From PVC group bacterium (GTDB lineage Bacteria > Verrucomicrobiota > Kiritimatiellia > PWTM01): a DNA stretch of 43,920 bases. Below the pieces are notes generated by a model. That model was not told the DNA's origin. It saw only the letters and a program-made list of their open reading frames with translations, and searched no databases. Within the stretch, counting starts at the first letter, position 1, and the number at the start of each line of letters is the position of its first letter. The stretch is taken from positions 1 through 43,920 of the forward strand of contig PWTM01000131.1 of assembly GCA_003563855.1 (NCBI GenBank), in the 5' to 3' direction. Shown here one piece after another: positions 16,966 to 25,785 of the stretch. The position numbers and the translations under genes are program-made.

Positions 16966-17973
16966 ATGCAATACCGGAACGTCGAGCTGCACAACGTATG
17001 CGATGTGATCGAGGACGACGGGAAGCCGGGCGTCGGCCTGCTGCGGCTGCCGCGCGGAATCCTGGACGCCATCAATCCCGGCGCGCGCGACCGGGCACGG
17101 ATGGGCGCGAATTGCGAGATCCGCGGCCTGCTGGCGGAAGGCGCCGAGGCCCGGGTGAAGCTCCAGGTGCTGGACAGCAACACGACGCCGCCCGTGGTGA
17201 CGGTCTACCACGGATGCTTCTGCGGCCAATCGGTGGCGCTGGGGAAGGCGCCCGCGGAGATCGTCATCCAGCCCCCGGCGACGCTTTCCGCCCTTCAGGC
17301 CATCGCCCGCAAGGACGGCCACCCCTTCGACCCCCGCCTGGTCCGCGTACGGTTGCCGTCCATCCACACGACCCGGATTCTCGCGATCGAGGGCGGGCTG
17401 ACGCCCCCCACCCCGGGAACCACGCCCTCGAAGGTCATGCTCTGCTACGGCTCATCCATCACGCACGGCGCCTGCGCCATCCCGCCGGAGGGCACCTACG
17501 TCGCGCAGTGCGCCTCGCGGCTCGGCTGCGATGTCCTGAACCTGGGATTCGGCGGATCCGCCCACATGGACCGCGCGATTGCCGAACACATCGCGGCGCG
17601 GAAGGACTGGGACTTCGCGACCTTCGAGATGGGCATCAACGTGCGCGACTGGCCCCGCGAGAAGTTTCGCGAGGCCGTGGAGACCTTCGTGCGCACGGCG
17701 GCCGCGGCACATCCGGACAAGTTCATCTTCTGCATCGACCTCTTCACGAATGACGCCGACTTCCAGGCGCAGCCGACGCGAGGCGTGGGCTTCCGCGAGG
17801 TCGTGGCCGACCTCGCCGGATCGTTCGCCTCCGGCAAGGTCGTCCACGTGGACGGCCGCAAGATCCTGACCGATCCGACCGGCTTGCGCACCGACCTGGT
17901 GCATCCGAGCGACCTCGGCATGCAGGAGATGGGCGCCAACCTGGCCGCATTCATCGCGCGGCGGCTGGGGTGA
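16966..17973 (+). CDS. SGNH-family esterase with N-terminal beta domain
   Basis: The predicted protein is about 335 aa with AGGGAG (16954-16959) just upstream. The first 145 residues form a beta-rich domain, as in SGNH enzymes with an N-terminal jelly-roll module. Then comes the hydrolase: CYGSSITHG (block I with Ser as nucleophile, Gly-Ser-Ser replacing Gly-Asp-Ser), GFGGSAHMD (block II-like), FEMGINVRDW (block III region) and a C-terminal HPSDLGMQEMG that supplies the catalytic His. There is no signal peptide. Glycan deacetylation is the likely role because it lies between GH95 and GH101-like genes. It ends with an overlap or close junction to the next gene. Confidence 0.78.
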   Translation: MQYRNVELHNVCDVIEDDGKPGVGLLRLPRGILDAINPGARDRARMGANCEIRGLLAEGAEARVKLQVLDSNTTPPVVTVYHGCFCGQSVALGKAPAEIVIQPPATLSALQAIARKDGHPFDPRLVRVRLPSIHTTRILAIEGGLTPPTPGTTPSKVMLCYGSSITHGACAIPPEGTYVAQCASRLGCDVLNLGFGGSAHMDRAIAEHIAARKDWDFATFEMGINVRDWPREKFREAVETFVRTAAAAHPDKFIFCIDLFTNDADFQAQPTRGVGFREVVADLAGSFASGKVVHVDGRKILTDPTGLRTDLVHPSDLGMQEMGANLAAFIARRLG

Positions 17974-18020
17974 AGGACGCGCGGGGGGCACGGGGAAGAA
18001 CGACGAACGGGGAATACCGG

Positions 18021-19325
18021 ATGCCGGACACAGAGCCCTCGGGCGCCTACTACGACTACACGAAGACGATGCAGCCGGAGCGGCCGTGGCTGCTGCCGTA
18101 TCATCAGAGCCTCGTTTACCTGATCATGCTCGCGACCCGGGACGGGACCGGGAAGCTGGACAAGCTCAACCTGACCTTTGAACAGGCCCTCGACGCCATC
18201 CGCAAGGTGCATGACCTGACCTGCGGGATTCCCCAGATCGTCTACCTGATCGGCTGGCACCACGAGGGGCACGACTCCAAGTACCCCGACTGGAGCGAGG
18301 TCAACCGCCACCTCAAACGCTCCGGCGATCCCACGGCGCTGGACAGCCTGCGCTGGCTGATCCGCGAGGCGCGCCGCTACCGCGCCACCGTCAGCCTTCA
18401 TCTCAACATGTTCGACGCCTACATGGACAGCCCGCTCTGGGATCTGTACGTGGAAAAGGACGTCATCGCCAAGGACCGGGACGGCCGGGTCATCCCGGGC
18501 AAGGCGTGGGGCGGCATGACCTCCTACCAGATCAGCTACACCCGGGAGTGGGAGTTGGGACTGGCCCGGAAGCGCATAGACGGCCTGATCGCGATGGTCC
18601 CGGAGCTGGTGGAGGGCAAGACCATCCATATCGATGCGTTCCTCGGCGCGCGCCCGCTGGACCGGCAGGGGTTGATCAGTCCGTACCTGGGCTACACGAA
18701 GGCGCAGGAGCTCGCAACCCAGCGCAGGATCTACCGCTACTGGCGCGACCGGGGCATCGACGTCACCTCCGAATGGGTGGACGGTCTCCGCGGCGACCGG
18801 TTCGTGGGGCTCCAACCATGGGCCTGGCACGGGGGGGACGCCATCCGGGATCTGCCCGATGCGATCTACTGCACGAACGTCATGGAGCAGGCCCGCGAAT
18901 TCCACGGCGACCCCGCAAGCCCCGAGTACGCGGCCTACCTTGGCGAGTTCTGCCTGAAGGTCCTGCCGTGGTACTATCGGAATCACCCGCGAGGCGGGGA
19001 CGATCCCGGCAAGATGATCGATGGCGGGGATATCTGCATGCCGGCGCTCTGGTGCGAGCAGCCCACGCTGATCGCCTACAGCCGGGACGGTTGCCGGGGC
19101 CGGACCTGGACGCTGCCGGCGGACTGGCGGAACGTCGATTCGTTATCGATCGCCCGCCTCACCTTCGAGGGCCCCGTACCGCTGGACGGAATCGAGGCGG
19201 TGCCGGTACGCGAGGGCCGGTTCGCCCTGGATATCGAACGCGATACAGCGCTGCGGCTGCAGCCGGAAGACGTGACCCGCGTGGGGCGGACCGCCGTACC
19301 GTCGGATTCGCGGACCAGGGATTGA
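18021..19325 (+). CDS. GH101-like glycoside hydrolase
   Basis: The predicted protein is 434 aa. The sequence YLIGWHHEGHDSKYPDW followed by a TIM-barrel-like pattern resembles the catalytic core of GH101 endo-alpha-N-acetylgalactosaminidases. Asp205 in TIHIDAF is a candidate nucleophile and Glu251 in TSEWVDG a candidate acid/base. It is far shorter than classical secreted GH101 enzymes and lacks a signal peptide, so an intracellular or distinct activity is likely. The start is uncertain: ATG 18021 has GGGGAA upstream, while a GTG at 17970 overlaps the previous stop but adds residues that look like translated repeat. The family call is from motif recall and needs a profile search. Confidence 0.6.
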   Translation: MPDTEPSGAYYDYTKTMQPERPWLLPYHQSLVYLIMLATRDGTGKLDKLNLTFEQALDAIRKVHDLTCGIPQIVYLIGWHHEGHDSKYPDWSEVNRHLKRSGDPTALDSLRWLIREARRYRATVSLHLNMFDAYMDSPLWDLYVEKDVIAKDRDGRVIPGKAWGGMTSYQISYTREWELGLARKRIDGLIAMVPELVEGKTIHIDAFLGARPLDRQGLISPYLGYTKAQELATQRRIYRYWRDRGIDVTSEWVDGLRGDRFVGLQPWAWHGGDAIRDLPDAIYCTNVMEQAREFHGDPASPEYAAYLGEFCLKVLPWYYRNHPRGGDDPGKMIDGGDICMPALWCEQPTLIAYSRDGCRGRTWTLPADWRNVDSLSIARLTFEGPVPLDGIEAVPVREGRFALDIERDTALRLQPEDVTRVGRTAVPSDSRTRD

Positions 19326-19360
19326 GGGTAGATGACGGTAACCATGCGGAGGACACAGCC

Positions 19361-20995
19361 ATGACCGAGACGGTCCGCGATCGCCCCAACGTGCTCCTGT
19401 TCTGCACCGACGAGCAGCGCGCCGACTACCTCGGCTGCATGGGGCATCCCTGGCTCCACACCCCTCACATCGACCGGATCGCCGCCGAAGGGACCTTGTT
19501 CCGGAACTGTTTCTGTTCCTCACCGGTCTGCATGGCGGCCCGGGCGACGATGTTCACGGGCCTGACGAACCGTGCCTCGGGGGTGTACTCGAACGGGGTC
19601 CCGCTGAACCCGCGTATCCCGACCCTTCCGGGCATCCTGGCCGAAGCGGGCTACCGCACCCACTCGGTGGGCAAGCTGCACCTGCAGCCCTGGGGCGGCC
19701 GCACCATCGCCGAGGGGGAGGACACCCGCATCAACCCCGAGCGCCGCATCTACTGGAAATGGCCCGGGCATTGGGAAGGGGGTATCTACACCAAGGCCCC
19801 CGACGACTATTACGGCTTCCAGACGCAAGACTCCGTGGGCGGCCACGTCAACTACGCCTACGGCGACTACGTCACCTGGCTCGAGGCGCACCACCCCGGG
19901 GCCTATGCCGGTTACCGGTGTTCCCTGGAGCATCCGGCCCCCCTGGCGATCGATCCGGAGCTGCACTACAACCACTGGATCGCCGACCGCGCCATCGCCT
20001 TCCTTCGTCGCCATGCGCAGGAATCCGCTCAGCCTTCGGCCGTTCGGAATGCTTCCGCCGTTCCGCATTCCGCACTTGTCCGGCGTAGCCTTGGCGAAGG
20101 CGGATTCCGCATGCCGCATTCGAAACCCTTCTTCCTCTGGTGCTCGTTTCCCGATCCGCACGCGCCGTTCGCGGCGGTGCGGAAGTGGAGCGATTTCTAC
20201 AAGGACGTCGATATCGAGCTCCCGCGGCATGCCCTGGAACTCAGCCCCCACAATCGCAGCGAGACCATGCAGCGGATGGGCAAAGGGGGGAAGGTCTTCG
20301 ATCCCGCCTGGCTTTGCGAATGCATCCGCCAGACCGCCGCCATGGTCTCGCACGTGGACGAGCAGGTCGGCCGCGTATGGAAGGCCCTGGAGGACACCGG
20401 GCTGGCGGACAACACCGTGGTCATGTTCATCTCCGATCACGGCGACCAACTCGGCGAGCACGGGCTGTGCTACAAAATCGATTATCCTTTCGATGGCCAC
20501 ATGCGCGTCCCGTTCGTCGCGAGGATACCGGGCGGACGTCGGGGGCAGGTCGTGGACGATATTGTCAGCCAGCTCGACCTCGTGCCCACCGTGCTGCACA
20601 TGGCCGGCGTGCCCCACCCCGACGACCTGCGGCGCGCGGAAACCTGCGGCGAGGAGGGAAAACCGCCGCCGGCCCTTCCGGGCGAGGCGCTGACCTCCGT
20701 GCTCCGGGACGGCGCGCAGCCCGGCCGGCGGAATGCGCTCGTGGAGCACGACACGATCCGCGGCGCATTCGAGACCGTGCACATGCGGACGCTCGTCACC
20801 AACAACTACAAGCTCGTTTTCTACGCGCCGCTGGGGGAAACGCTGCTCTTCGACCGCCGGAACGATCCTCATGAGCTGACGAACCTGGCCGGCCGGCCGG
20901 AGTGTCGGGACCTGCTCAACGACCTGCTCCGGCAACTGCTGGCCGAGCTGGCGCGCACCGAAATGCCCGCGCACGACCGGCGCACCGGCGCTTGA
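19361..20995 (+). CDS. Formylglycine-dependent sulfatase (S1-type) with in-frame repeat insertion
   Basis: The predicted protein is 544 aa with GCGGAGGA before the ATG. It begins with the sulfatase opening NVLLFCTDEQRADYLG (metal-binding Asp17). The modification site is SSPVCMAARATMFTG: Cys57-Met-Ala-Ala-Arg61, a CxAxR variant of the common CxPxR, both of which are substrates of the radical-SAM maturase anSME. The distal metal motif is ISDHGDQLGEHG. Residues about 221-256 (PSAVRNASAV through GEGGFRMPHS) are translated repeat just before KPFFLWCSFPDPHAPF. No signal peptide is visible. It would remove sulfate esters from a sugar, matching the GH95, GH101-like and GH2 neighbours. No maturase gene lies in the window. 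Confidence 0.88.
   Translation: MTETVRDRPNVLLFCTDEQRADYLGCMGHPWLHTPHIDRIAAEGTLFRNCFCSSPVCMAARATMFTGLTNRASGVYSNGVPLNPRIPTLPGILAEAGYRTHSVGKLHLQPWGGRTIAEGEDTRINPERRIYWKWPGHWEGGIYTKAPDDYYGFQTQDSVGGHVNYAYGDYVTWLEAHHPGAYAGYRCSLEHPAPLAIDPELHYNHWIADRAIAFLRRHAQESAQPSAVRNASAVPHSALVRRSLGEGGFRMPHSKPFFLWCSFPDPHAPFAAVRKWSDFYKDVDIELPRHALELSPHNRSETMQRMGKGGKVFDPAWLCECIRQTAAMVSHVDEQVGRVWKALEDTGLADNTVVMFISDHGDQLGEHGLCYKIDYPFDGHMRVPFVARIPGGRRGQVVDDIVSQLDLVPTVLHMAGVPHPDDLRRAETCGEEGKPPPALPGEALTSVLRDGAQPGRRNALVEHDTIRGAFETVHMRTLVTNNYKLVFYAPLGETLLFDRRNDPHELTNLAGRPECRDLLNDLLRQLLAELARTEMPAHDRRTGA
20021..20127. repeat. Palindromic repeat insertion inside the sulfatase gene
   Basis: About 107 bases interrupt the sulfatase between HAQ and KPFFLW without breaking frame. 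They contain opposed heptamer words (CGGAATGC and GCATTCCG) and a second imperfect hairpin, TCCGGCGTAGCC at 20079-20090 against GGCGAAGGCGGA at 20093-20104 (9 of 12 pairs). Translation includes RRSLGEGG. The heptamer words link it to the tracts at 6266 and 16386. Confidence 0.75.
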
Positions 20996-21015
20996 GGGGA
21001 AAGCGCGGAGCGCGC

Positions 21016-21052
21016 CGAATGCGGAACGGGAGCGAGGAGCGAGGAATGCTCG
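21016..21052. repeat. Short heptamer-like tract after the sulfatase
   Basis: Units around GCGGAAC, GAGCGAG and GAGCGAG continue the 7-base theme in the 161-base spacer between the sulfatase and oxidoreductase genes. The tract is short and irregular. Confidence 0.5.
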
Positions 21053-21099
21053 TCAACCGTACCCGTCGCCGTTCGGCTATCGCCCGTTCATAGCGGAGA

Positions 21100-21131
21100 T
21101 GCTATACAGGGCCGGCCGGGAACCGGCCGGC
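21100..21131 (+). promoter_or_regulatory. Possible extended -10 promoter and leader hairpin
   Basis: TGC followed by TATACA (21100-21108) resembles an extended -10 element. Immediately downstream, GCCGGCCGG (21111-21119) and CCGGCCGGC (21123-21131) form a strong hairpin with a three-base loop, twelve bases before the AAGGAG ribosome site of the oxidoreductase gene. This suggests a separate transcription start and a structured leader. No -35 match is seen. Confidence 0.35.
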
Positions 21132-21156
21132 GTGCATCCGGTAAAGGAGCCTTGGA

Positions 21157-22314
21157 ATGAAACGGATAGGCGTGTTGGGTTACGGCAGCAGGATCGCGCA
21201 CGTCCTGCACAACGCGGTCGCGCTGGCGCCGGACGAAATGCGGGTCGTGGCCTTCTATGACCCTTCGGAGAAGGCAGTCACCCGGGCAAGGAAGGCGCAC
21301 CCGGACCTGGAGGCCTGCGGGAGCGTGGAAGCCGTCGTGGGTCGCGACGATCTCGACTGGATCTTCATCGGGTCGTTCAACGCGATGCACCGGGATCACG
21401 TCATCGCGGCCCTCGATGCCGGCAAGCACATCTTCTGCGAGAAGCCGCTCGTCACGACGAAGGCGCAGGGCCTGGATGTCCTCGCCGCCCGGCGCCGGCA
21501 CCCCGACAGCGAATTCGCCGTGGGGTTCGTCCTTCGGTATTCGGCGTTCTACCGGACCATCAAGCAGTGGATCGATGAGGGCCGGCTGGGCGACGTGATC
21601 AGCCTGGAGTTCAACGAGACCCTGTCGCCGTTCCACGGGGCGGCCATGCACGGCAACTGGCGGCGTCGGACGGAGTGGAGCGGGCCGATGGTCGTCGAGA
21701 AATGCTGCCACGACATGGATATCCTGCACTGGCTGACCGGCAGCCGGCCGGCGCGCGTGGCCAGCTTCGGGAGCCTTCGCTTCTTCAGGGCCGAGAACGC
21801 GGGCTACAACGACCTGTACCCGGTCGGCGAGAAGGGCTACCGGTATTACGACCGGGGCCTGGCCACGGGGTACGCGGTGGGACAGGAGCACAACGTCCCG
21901 CCGTTCAGCGACGACAAGGACACCGTGGACAACCAGGTCGCCATCCTGGAGCTGGAGAACGGCGCGAACGCCTCGTTCCACTACTGCATGCACAGCGCGC
22001 AGCAGGAGCGGCGCTTCGTCCTGTGCGGCACCCGGGGCACGATCCGCGGCGACGTGCTGACCGGCACGCTGGAATACACGCCCGTGGGATGGACGCCGGA
22101 GACCGAGAAGGTCCGCCCCATCAAGGGCGACGATCATGGCGGGGGCGAGCAGCCGATGGCCCGGGATATCGTCGACTGCATCCTCGCCGGGAAGCCGATG
22201 CCGACCACACTGGAGGACGGCATCGCAGCCTCGTTCACGAGCCTGGGCATCGACGAGTCCCGCCTCACGGGAACGGTGGTGGACATGAGCTCCTACTGGA
22301 GGGCACTGGCATGA
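21157..22314 (+). CDS. Gfo/Idh/MocA-family oxidoreductase
   Basis: The predicted protein is 385 aa with AAGGAG nine bases before the ATG. The N-terminal Rossmann domain starts [16 protein letters not shown] and has the family signature HIFCEKPL; the C-terminal domain carries [12 protein letters not shown] with the conserved His. These enzymes oxidise or reduce sugars and sugar acids with NAD(P). The Gly-x-Gly-Ser turn is slightly unusual beside the common GxGxxG. The stop overlaps the start of the GH2 gene by four bases, so translation of the two is probably coupled; it likely acts on a monosaccharide released by that enzyme or by GH95. Confidence 0.9.
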   Translation: MKRIGVLGYGSRIAHVLHNAVALAPDEMRVVAFYDPSEKAVTRARKAHPDLEACGSVEAVVGRDDLDWIFIGSFNAMHRDHVIAALDAGKHIFCEKPLVTTKAQGLDVLAARRRHPDSEFAVGFVLRYSAFYRTIKQWIDEGRLGDVISLEFNETLSPFHGAAMHGNWRRRTEWSGPMVVEKCCHDMDILHWLTGSRPARVASFGSLRFFRAENAGYNDLYPVGEKGYRYYDRGLATGYAVGQEHNVPPFSDDKDTVDNQVAILELENGANASFHYCMHSAQQERRFVLCGTRGTIRGDVLTGTLEYTPVGWTPETEKVRPIKGDDHGGGEQPMARDIVDCILAGKPMPTTLEDGIAASFTSLGIDESRLTGTVVDMSSYWRALA

Positions 22315-24815
22315 AACACGTGGACCTGAACGGACGTTGGACCCTTACGCAGGTGGGCGGCGAACCGCCGCTGCCGGCGCGCGTGCCGGGCGACGTCATG
22401 AACGACCTGCTGCGCGCGAAGCGGATCCCCGATCCGTTCATCCGTGAGAACGAGCGCCAGGTTCAGTGGATCGGCGAGGCCGACTGGGTGTACGAGCGCG
22501 CGTTCACGGCGCCGGCCGCCCTGCTGCGCGAGGAGCGGGTGTTGCTGCAATGCGACGGGCTGGACACCTTCGCCCACGTGCAGATCAACGGAAAGACCGT
22601 GGCCCGCACCGACAATATGCACCGCCGGTACGAGTGGGACGTCAAGCCCCTCCTGCGCGCGGGAAAGAACACGATCCGCGTGACGTTTCACTCGGTCAAC
22701 GAGTACACCCGGAAACGCCATCGGGAGTGGGCCATCCGTTCCCGGGTGGGCGAGGGTCACGGGGCCGCGTATCCCTCCTGGGTACGCAAGCAGGCCTGCA
22801 ACTTCGGCTGGGACTGGGGGCCCATCCTCGTCACCTGCGGCATCTGGCGCGCGATCCGGCTGATCGGGTACTCGACGGGGCGAATCGAGGACGTCGAGGT
22901 GCGCCAGGTTCACGCGGACGGCCGCGTCGAGGTCGGGATCGGGTGTCGTGTGTCGCGGGCCGGGCGGGAGACCGTCCGGGTCCGCGCGACGCTTCGCCAC
23001 GGGGACGAGGGCACGGTGGCCGAGCGCGTCGTCACGCTTCGGGGCGGACGCGCCAACCTGGCGCTCGACGTGGCCGAACCGCGGCTGTGGTGGCCGAACG
23101 GCATGGGGGAGCAGGCGCTCTACGACCTGGAGGTGACGCTGCTTGACAAAGAGGAGCGGGTCCTGGACACCTGGTCCCGTCGAATCGGACTGCGCACGCT
23201 CCGGCTCGACCGGCACGCGGATACGTGGGGCGAGTCGTTCCAGTTCGTCGTAAACGGGGTGCCCTTCTTCGCCAAGGGCGCCAACTGGATTCCCGTGGAC
23301 GCGGTGCTCGGGCGGCGCACGCCCGCCGACTATCGTCGGCTGATCGAGGACAGCGCGGCGGCGAACATGAACATGCTGCGGGTCTGGGGCGGCGGCATCT
23401 ACGAGGACGACGTCTTCTACGACCTGTGCGACGAGCTCGGCATCTGCGTCTGGCAGGACTTCATGTATGCCTGCATGGCCTACCCCACGTGGGAACGGGC
23501 GTTCATGCAGAACGTCGAGGCTGAAGCCCGCGACAACGTTCGTCGCCTGCGGCACCACCCCTGTCTCGCGCTCTGGTGCGGGAACAACGAGCTCGAACAG
23601 CAGGTGGTCCGGTTCAAGCCGCCGCCGAAGGGCGCCGCGAAGAGCGCGCGGATGCGCCTCCAGCCGAAGGACTACAGCCGGCTCTTCGACCAGCTGCTGG
23701 CGAAGGTCGTCGGCGAGCTGGCGCCGGAGTCCGACTACTGGCCGAGCAGCCCCCACTCGCCCCACGGCGACCGGTCGGACTTCAACAACCCGACCTGCGG
23801 CGACGCACATCTCTGGGACGTGTGGCACGGGCGAAAGCCGTTCGAGTGGTATCGCACCTGCAACCACCGGTTCAACAGCGAGTTCGGTTTCCAGTCCTTC
23901 CCCGAGCCGCGGACCGTCTACGGGTTCACCGCAAAGGAAGACCGCAACATCACGACGGCGGTCATGGAGCACCACCAGCGTTCCGGGATCGGCAACACGG
24001 TAATCCTGCAGTACCTGCTGGACTGGTTCCGCATGCCCGCGTCGTTCGACCTGACGCTCTGGCTCTCGCAGATCCTGCAGGGCATGGCCATCAAGTACGC
24101 GGTCGAGCACTGGCGGCGCAGCATGCCGCGCGGCATGGGCACGCTCTACTGGCAGCTCAACGACGTCTGGCCCGTGGCGAGCTGGAGTTCCATCGACTAT
24201 CCCGGCCGATGGAAGGCGCTGCACTACATGGCGCGGCACTTCTTCGCGCCCGTGCTCGTCAGCGGCCTCGAGGACCCGGCGAAAGGCCTCGTCGAGGCGC
24301 ATATCACCAGCGACCTGCGCAAGGCCGCGAGCGGGACGCTGAAGTGGGCGGTCACGGACGCGGCCGGCCGCCGGCTGCGCCAGGGATCGAAACGCGTGCG
24401 GACACCCGTGAACGGGAACCGCAAGGCGACGACCCTGCGCCTCGGGGACCTGCTGGCCAAGCACGGCAAGCGGGACCTGCTCGTCTGGCTGGAGCTGTCG
24501 GTGAAGGGGCAGCCTCTTTCGACCAACCTCGTTACCTTCGCGCGGCCCAAGCATCTGGAACTGGCGGACCGGCCCGGGATCACCGCACGGGTCGCCAGAA
24601 ACAAGGATGGTTCGTTCCAAGTGACGCTTACGACGAAGCAGCCGGCGCTCTGGACCTGGATGGAGCTGGACGGGTCCGACGCCCGCTTCTCCGACAACTT
24701 CGTCCACCTGCGCCCGGGTCGCGCGGTGGAGGTCACGGTCACGCCGACGCGCGACCTCACCGCCGCGCAGGTGCGCAAGCACCTGCGGATCCGGAGCCTG
24801 GTCGACACGTTCTGA
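22311..24815 (+). CDS. GH2-family beta-mannosidase
   Basis: The predicted protein is 834 aa, normal for GH2 mannosidases, which are built as sugar-binding jelly roll, Ig-like domain, TIM barrel and C-terminal beta domains. The opening [11 protein letters not shown], the motif [16 protein letters not shown], and [22 protein letters not shown] are hallmarks. The acid/base is Glu427 in CGNNE, and the nucleophile is Glu524 in [13 protein letters not shown]. It lacks a signal peptide, so it probably acts in the cytoplasm on imported oligosaccharides, removing terminal beta-mannosyl residues. Start 22311 overlaps the oxidoreductase stop (ATGA). Confidence 0.92.
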   Translation: MKHVDLNGRWTLTQVGGEPPLPARVPGDVMNDLLRAKRIPDPFIRENERQVQWIGEADWVYERAFTAPAALLREERVLLQCDGLDTFAHVQINGKTVARTDNMHRRYEWDVKPLLRAGKNTIRVTFHSVNEYTRKRHREWAIRSRVGEGHGAAYPSWVRKQACNFGWDWGPILVTCGIWRAIRLIGYSTGRIEDVEVRQVHADGRVEVGIGCRVSRAGRETVRVRATLRHGDEGTVAERVVTLRGGRANLALDVAEPRLWWPNGMGEQALYDLEVTLLDKEERVLDTWSRRIGLRTLRLDRHADTWGESFQFVVNGVPFFAKGANWIPVDAVLGRRTPADYRRLIEDSAAANMNMLRVWGGGIYEDDVFYDLCDELGICVWQDFMYACMAYPTWERAFMQNVEAEARDNVRRLRHHPCLALWCGNNELEQQVVRFKPPPKGAAKSARMRLQPKDYSRLFDQLLAKVVGELAPESDYWPSSPHSPHGDRSDFNNPTCGDAHLWDVWHGRKPFEWYRTCNHRFNSEFGFQSFPEPRTVYGFTAKEDRNITTAVMEHHQRSGIGNTVILQYLLDWFRMPASFDLTLWLSQILQGMAIKYAVEHWRRSMPRGMGTLYWQLNDVWPVASWSSIDYPGRWKALHYMARHFFAPVLVSGLEDPAKGLVEAHITSDLRKAASGTLKWAVTDAAGRRLRQGSKRVRTPVNGNRKATTLRLGDLLAKHGKRDLLVWLELSVKGQPLSTNLVTFARPKHLELADRPGITARVARNKDGSFQVTLTTKQPALWTWMELDGSDARFSDNFVHLRPGRAVEVTVTPTRDLTAAQVRKHLRIRSLVDTF

Positions 24816-24837
24816 GGGCGCAGAGGAGCGCGGGACG

Positions 24838-25776
24838 ATGAACCGCCCAGACGCGCCCGCGCTGCCGAAGAGCTTCTCGCAGAAGCTGCGCATGCCCGGC
24901 CGCGACTACTCGCGGCCGGGCTGGTATTTCGTAACGCTCGGCGCGGACTACCACCGGCACCTTTTCGGCGCGGTCGTGGACGCCGAGATGCGGCCCAACG
25001 CGCTGGGCCGGCTGGTGGCGCGGTGCTGGGCGGAGATCCCGCGGCACTACGGCCACATCGCGCTCGGCGCCTGGCAGGTCATGCCCAACCACTTCCACGG
25101 ACTGGTGCGCATCACGCGCGCCGGGGGCAAGGGCCTGGGCGAGGTCATGAACGTGTTCAAGGGCGCGGTGACCCGCGAGTGGCGGCGGAGCCTTCCCCCG
25201 GCAGGCTCTCGCTATAGCGAGAGCACACGGGGCGGCGGCTCCTCCCCGCCGCGAACCGTCTGGGCGCCCAACTACTACGACGTGATCTGCTTCAACGCGG
25301 AGGAGCTGGAGGTGCGCGAGCGGTACGTCCGCGCCAACCCCAGGCGCTGGGCGCTGCGGGAGGTTCCGCGGGGCGTCATCCGCCGGAGCCGCTACCGGGG
25401 CAACCTGGCGCTGCTGCGCGACCGCGGCCCGCGGCGGGCGCTGCGCGTTTCGCGCCACGCAACCGACGCGCAGATCGCCGCACTGCAGGCCGAGCTCGCC
25501 GACTTCGACGGCGTCGTGTGCAGCACTTTCTTCTCGCCCGGCGAGCGCGCCGCTCTCGAGGCGCTGCAAGCGGGCCCGGCGCGCATCGTCTGGGTGCTCC
25601 CGATGGCCATGCCCGAAGCCATCCCGACCGCCTGGACGGAAGCCTTCCTGCAGCAGCGCGCCCTCTGGCTGTCGGCCTTCCCCGACGATCAGCCGGAGGC
25701 CACGCGCGCGACCTGCGAGCAGGCCAACCGCTGGGTCCGGCAGTTTTGTGCCGGACCACCCACGGACGCGCCGCGA
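24838..25776 (+). CDS. RAYT/Y1-type transposase-like protein with C-terminal Rossmann-like domain, frame lacks its own stop
   Basis: Residues 1-200 are a Y1 (HUH) transposase of the REP-associated (RAYT) type: RPGWYFVTLGADYHRHLFG, then the metal-binding MPNHFHGLVRI (His85, His87), and the likely catalytic Tyr163 in ERYVRANPRRW. Residues about 205-305 (SRHATDAQIAALQ, VVCSTFFSPGERAAL, RIVWVLPMAMPEAIP) look like a DprA/SLOG-like Rossmann domain. Homology ends near 25755, but the frame has no stop until 27096 and would run antisense through the UroD-like gene, so the natural stop appears lost. The end given marks recognisable protein only. Residues 117-135 are encoded by a hairpin insertion. The start follows the GH2 stop by 22 bases. 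Confidence 0.75.
25187..25242. repeat. Nested hairpin with perfect 20-bp palindrome inside the transposase gene
   Basis: The centre GCTCTCGCTA/TAGCGAGAGC (25205-25224) is a perfect palindrome. It is enclosed by CCCCC (25195-25199) against GGGG (25229-25232) and by GGAGCC (25187-25192) against GGCTCC (25237-25242). It encodes PAGSRYSESTRGGG in a loop of the transposase and keeps the frame. Confidence 0.85.
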
Positions 25777-25785
25777 ACGGGGCCG

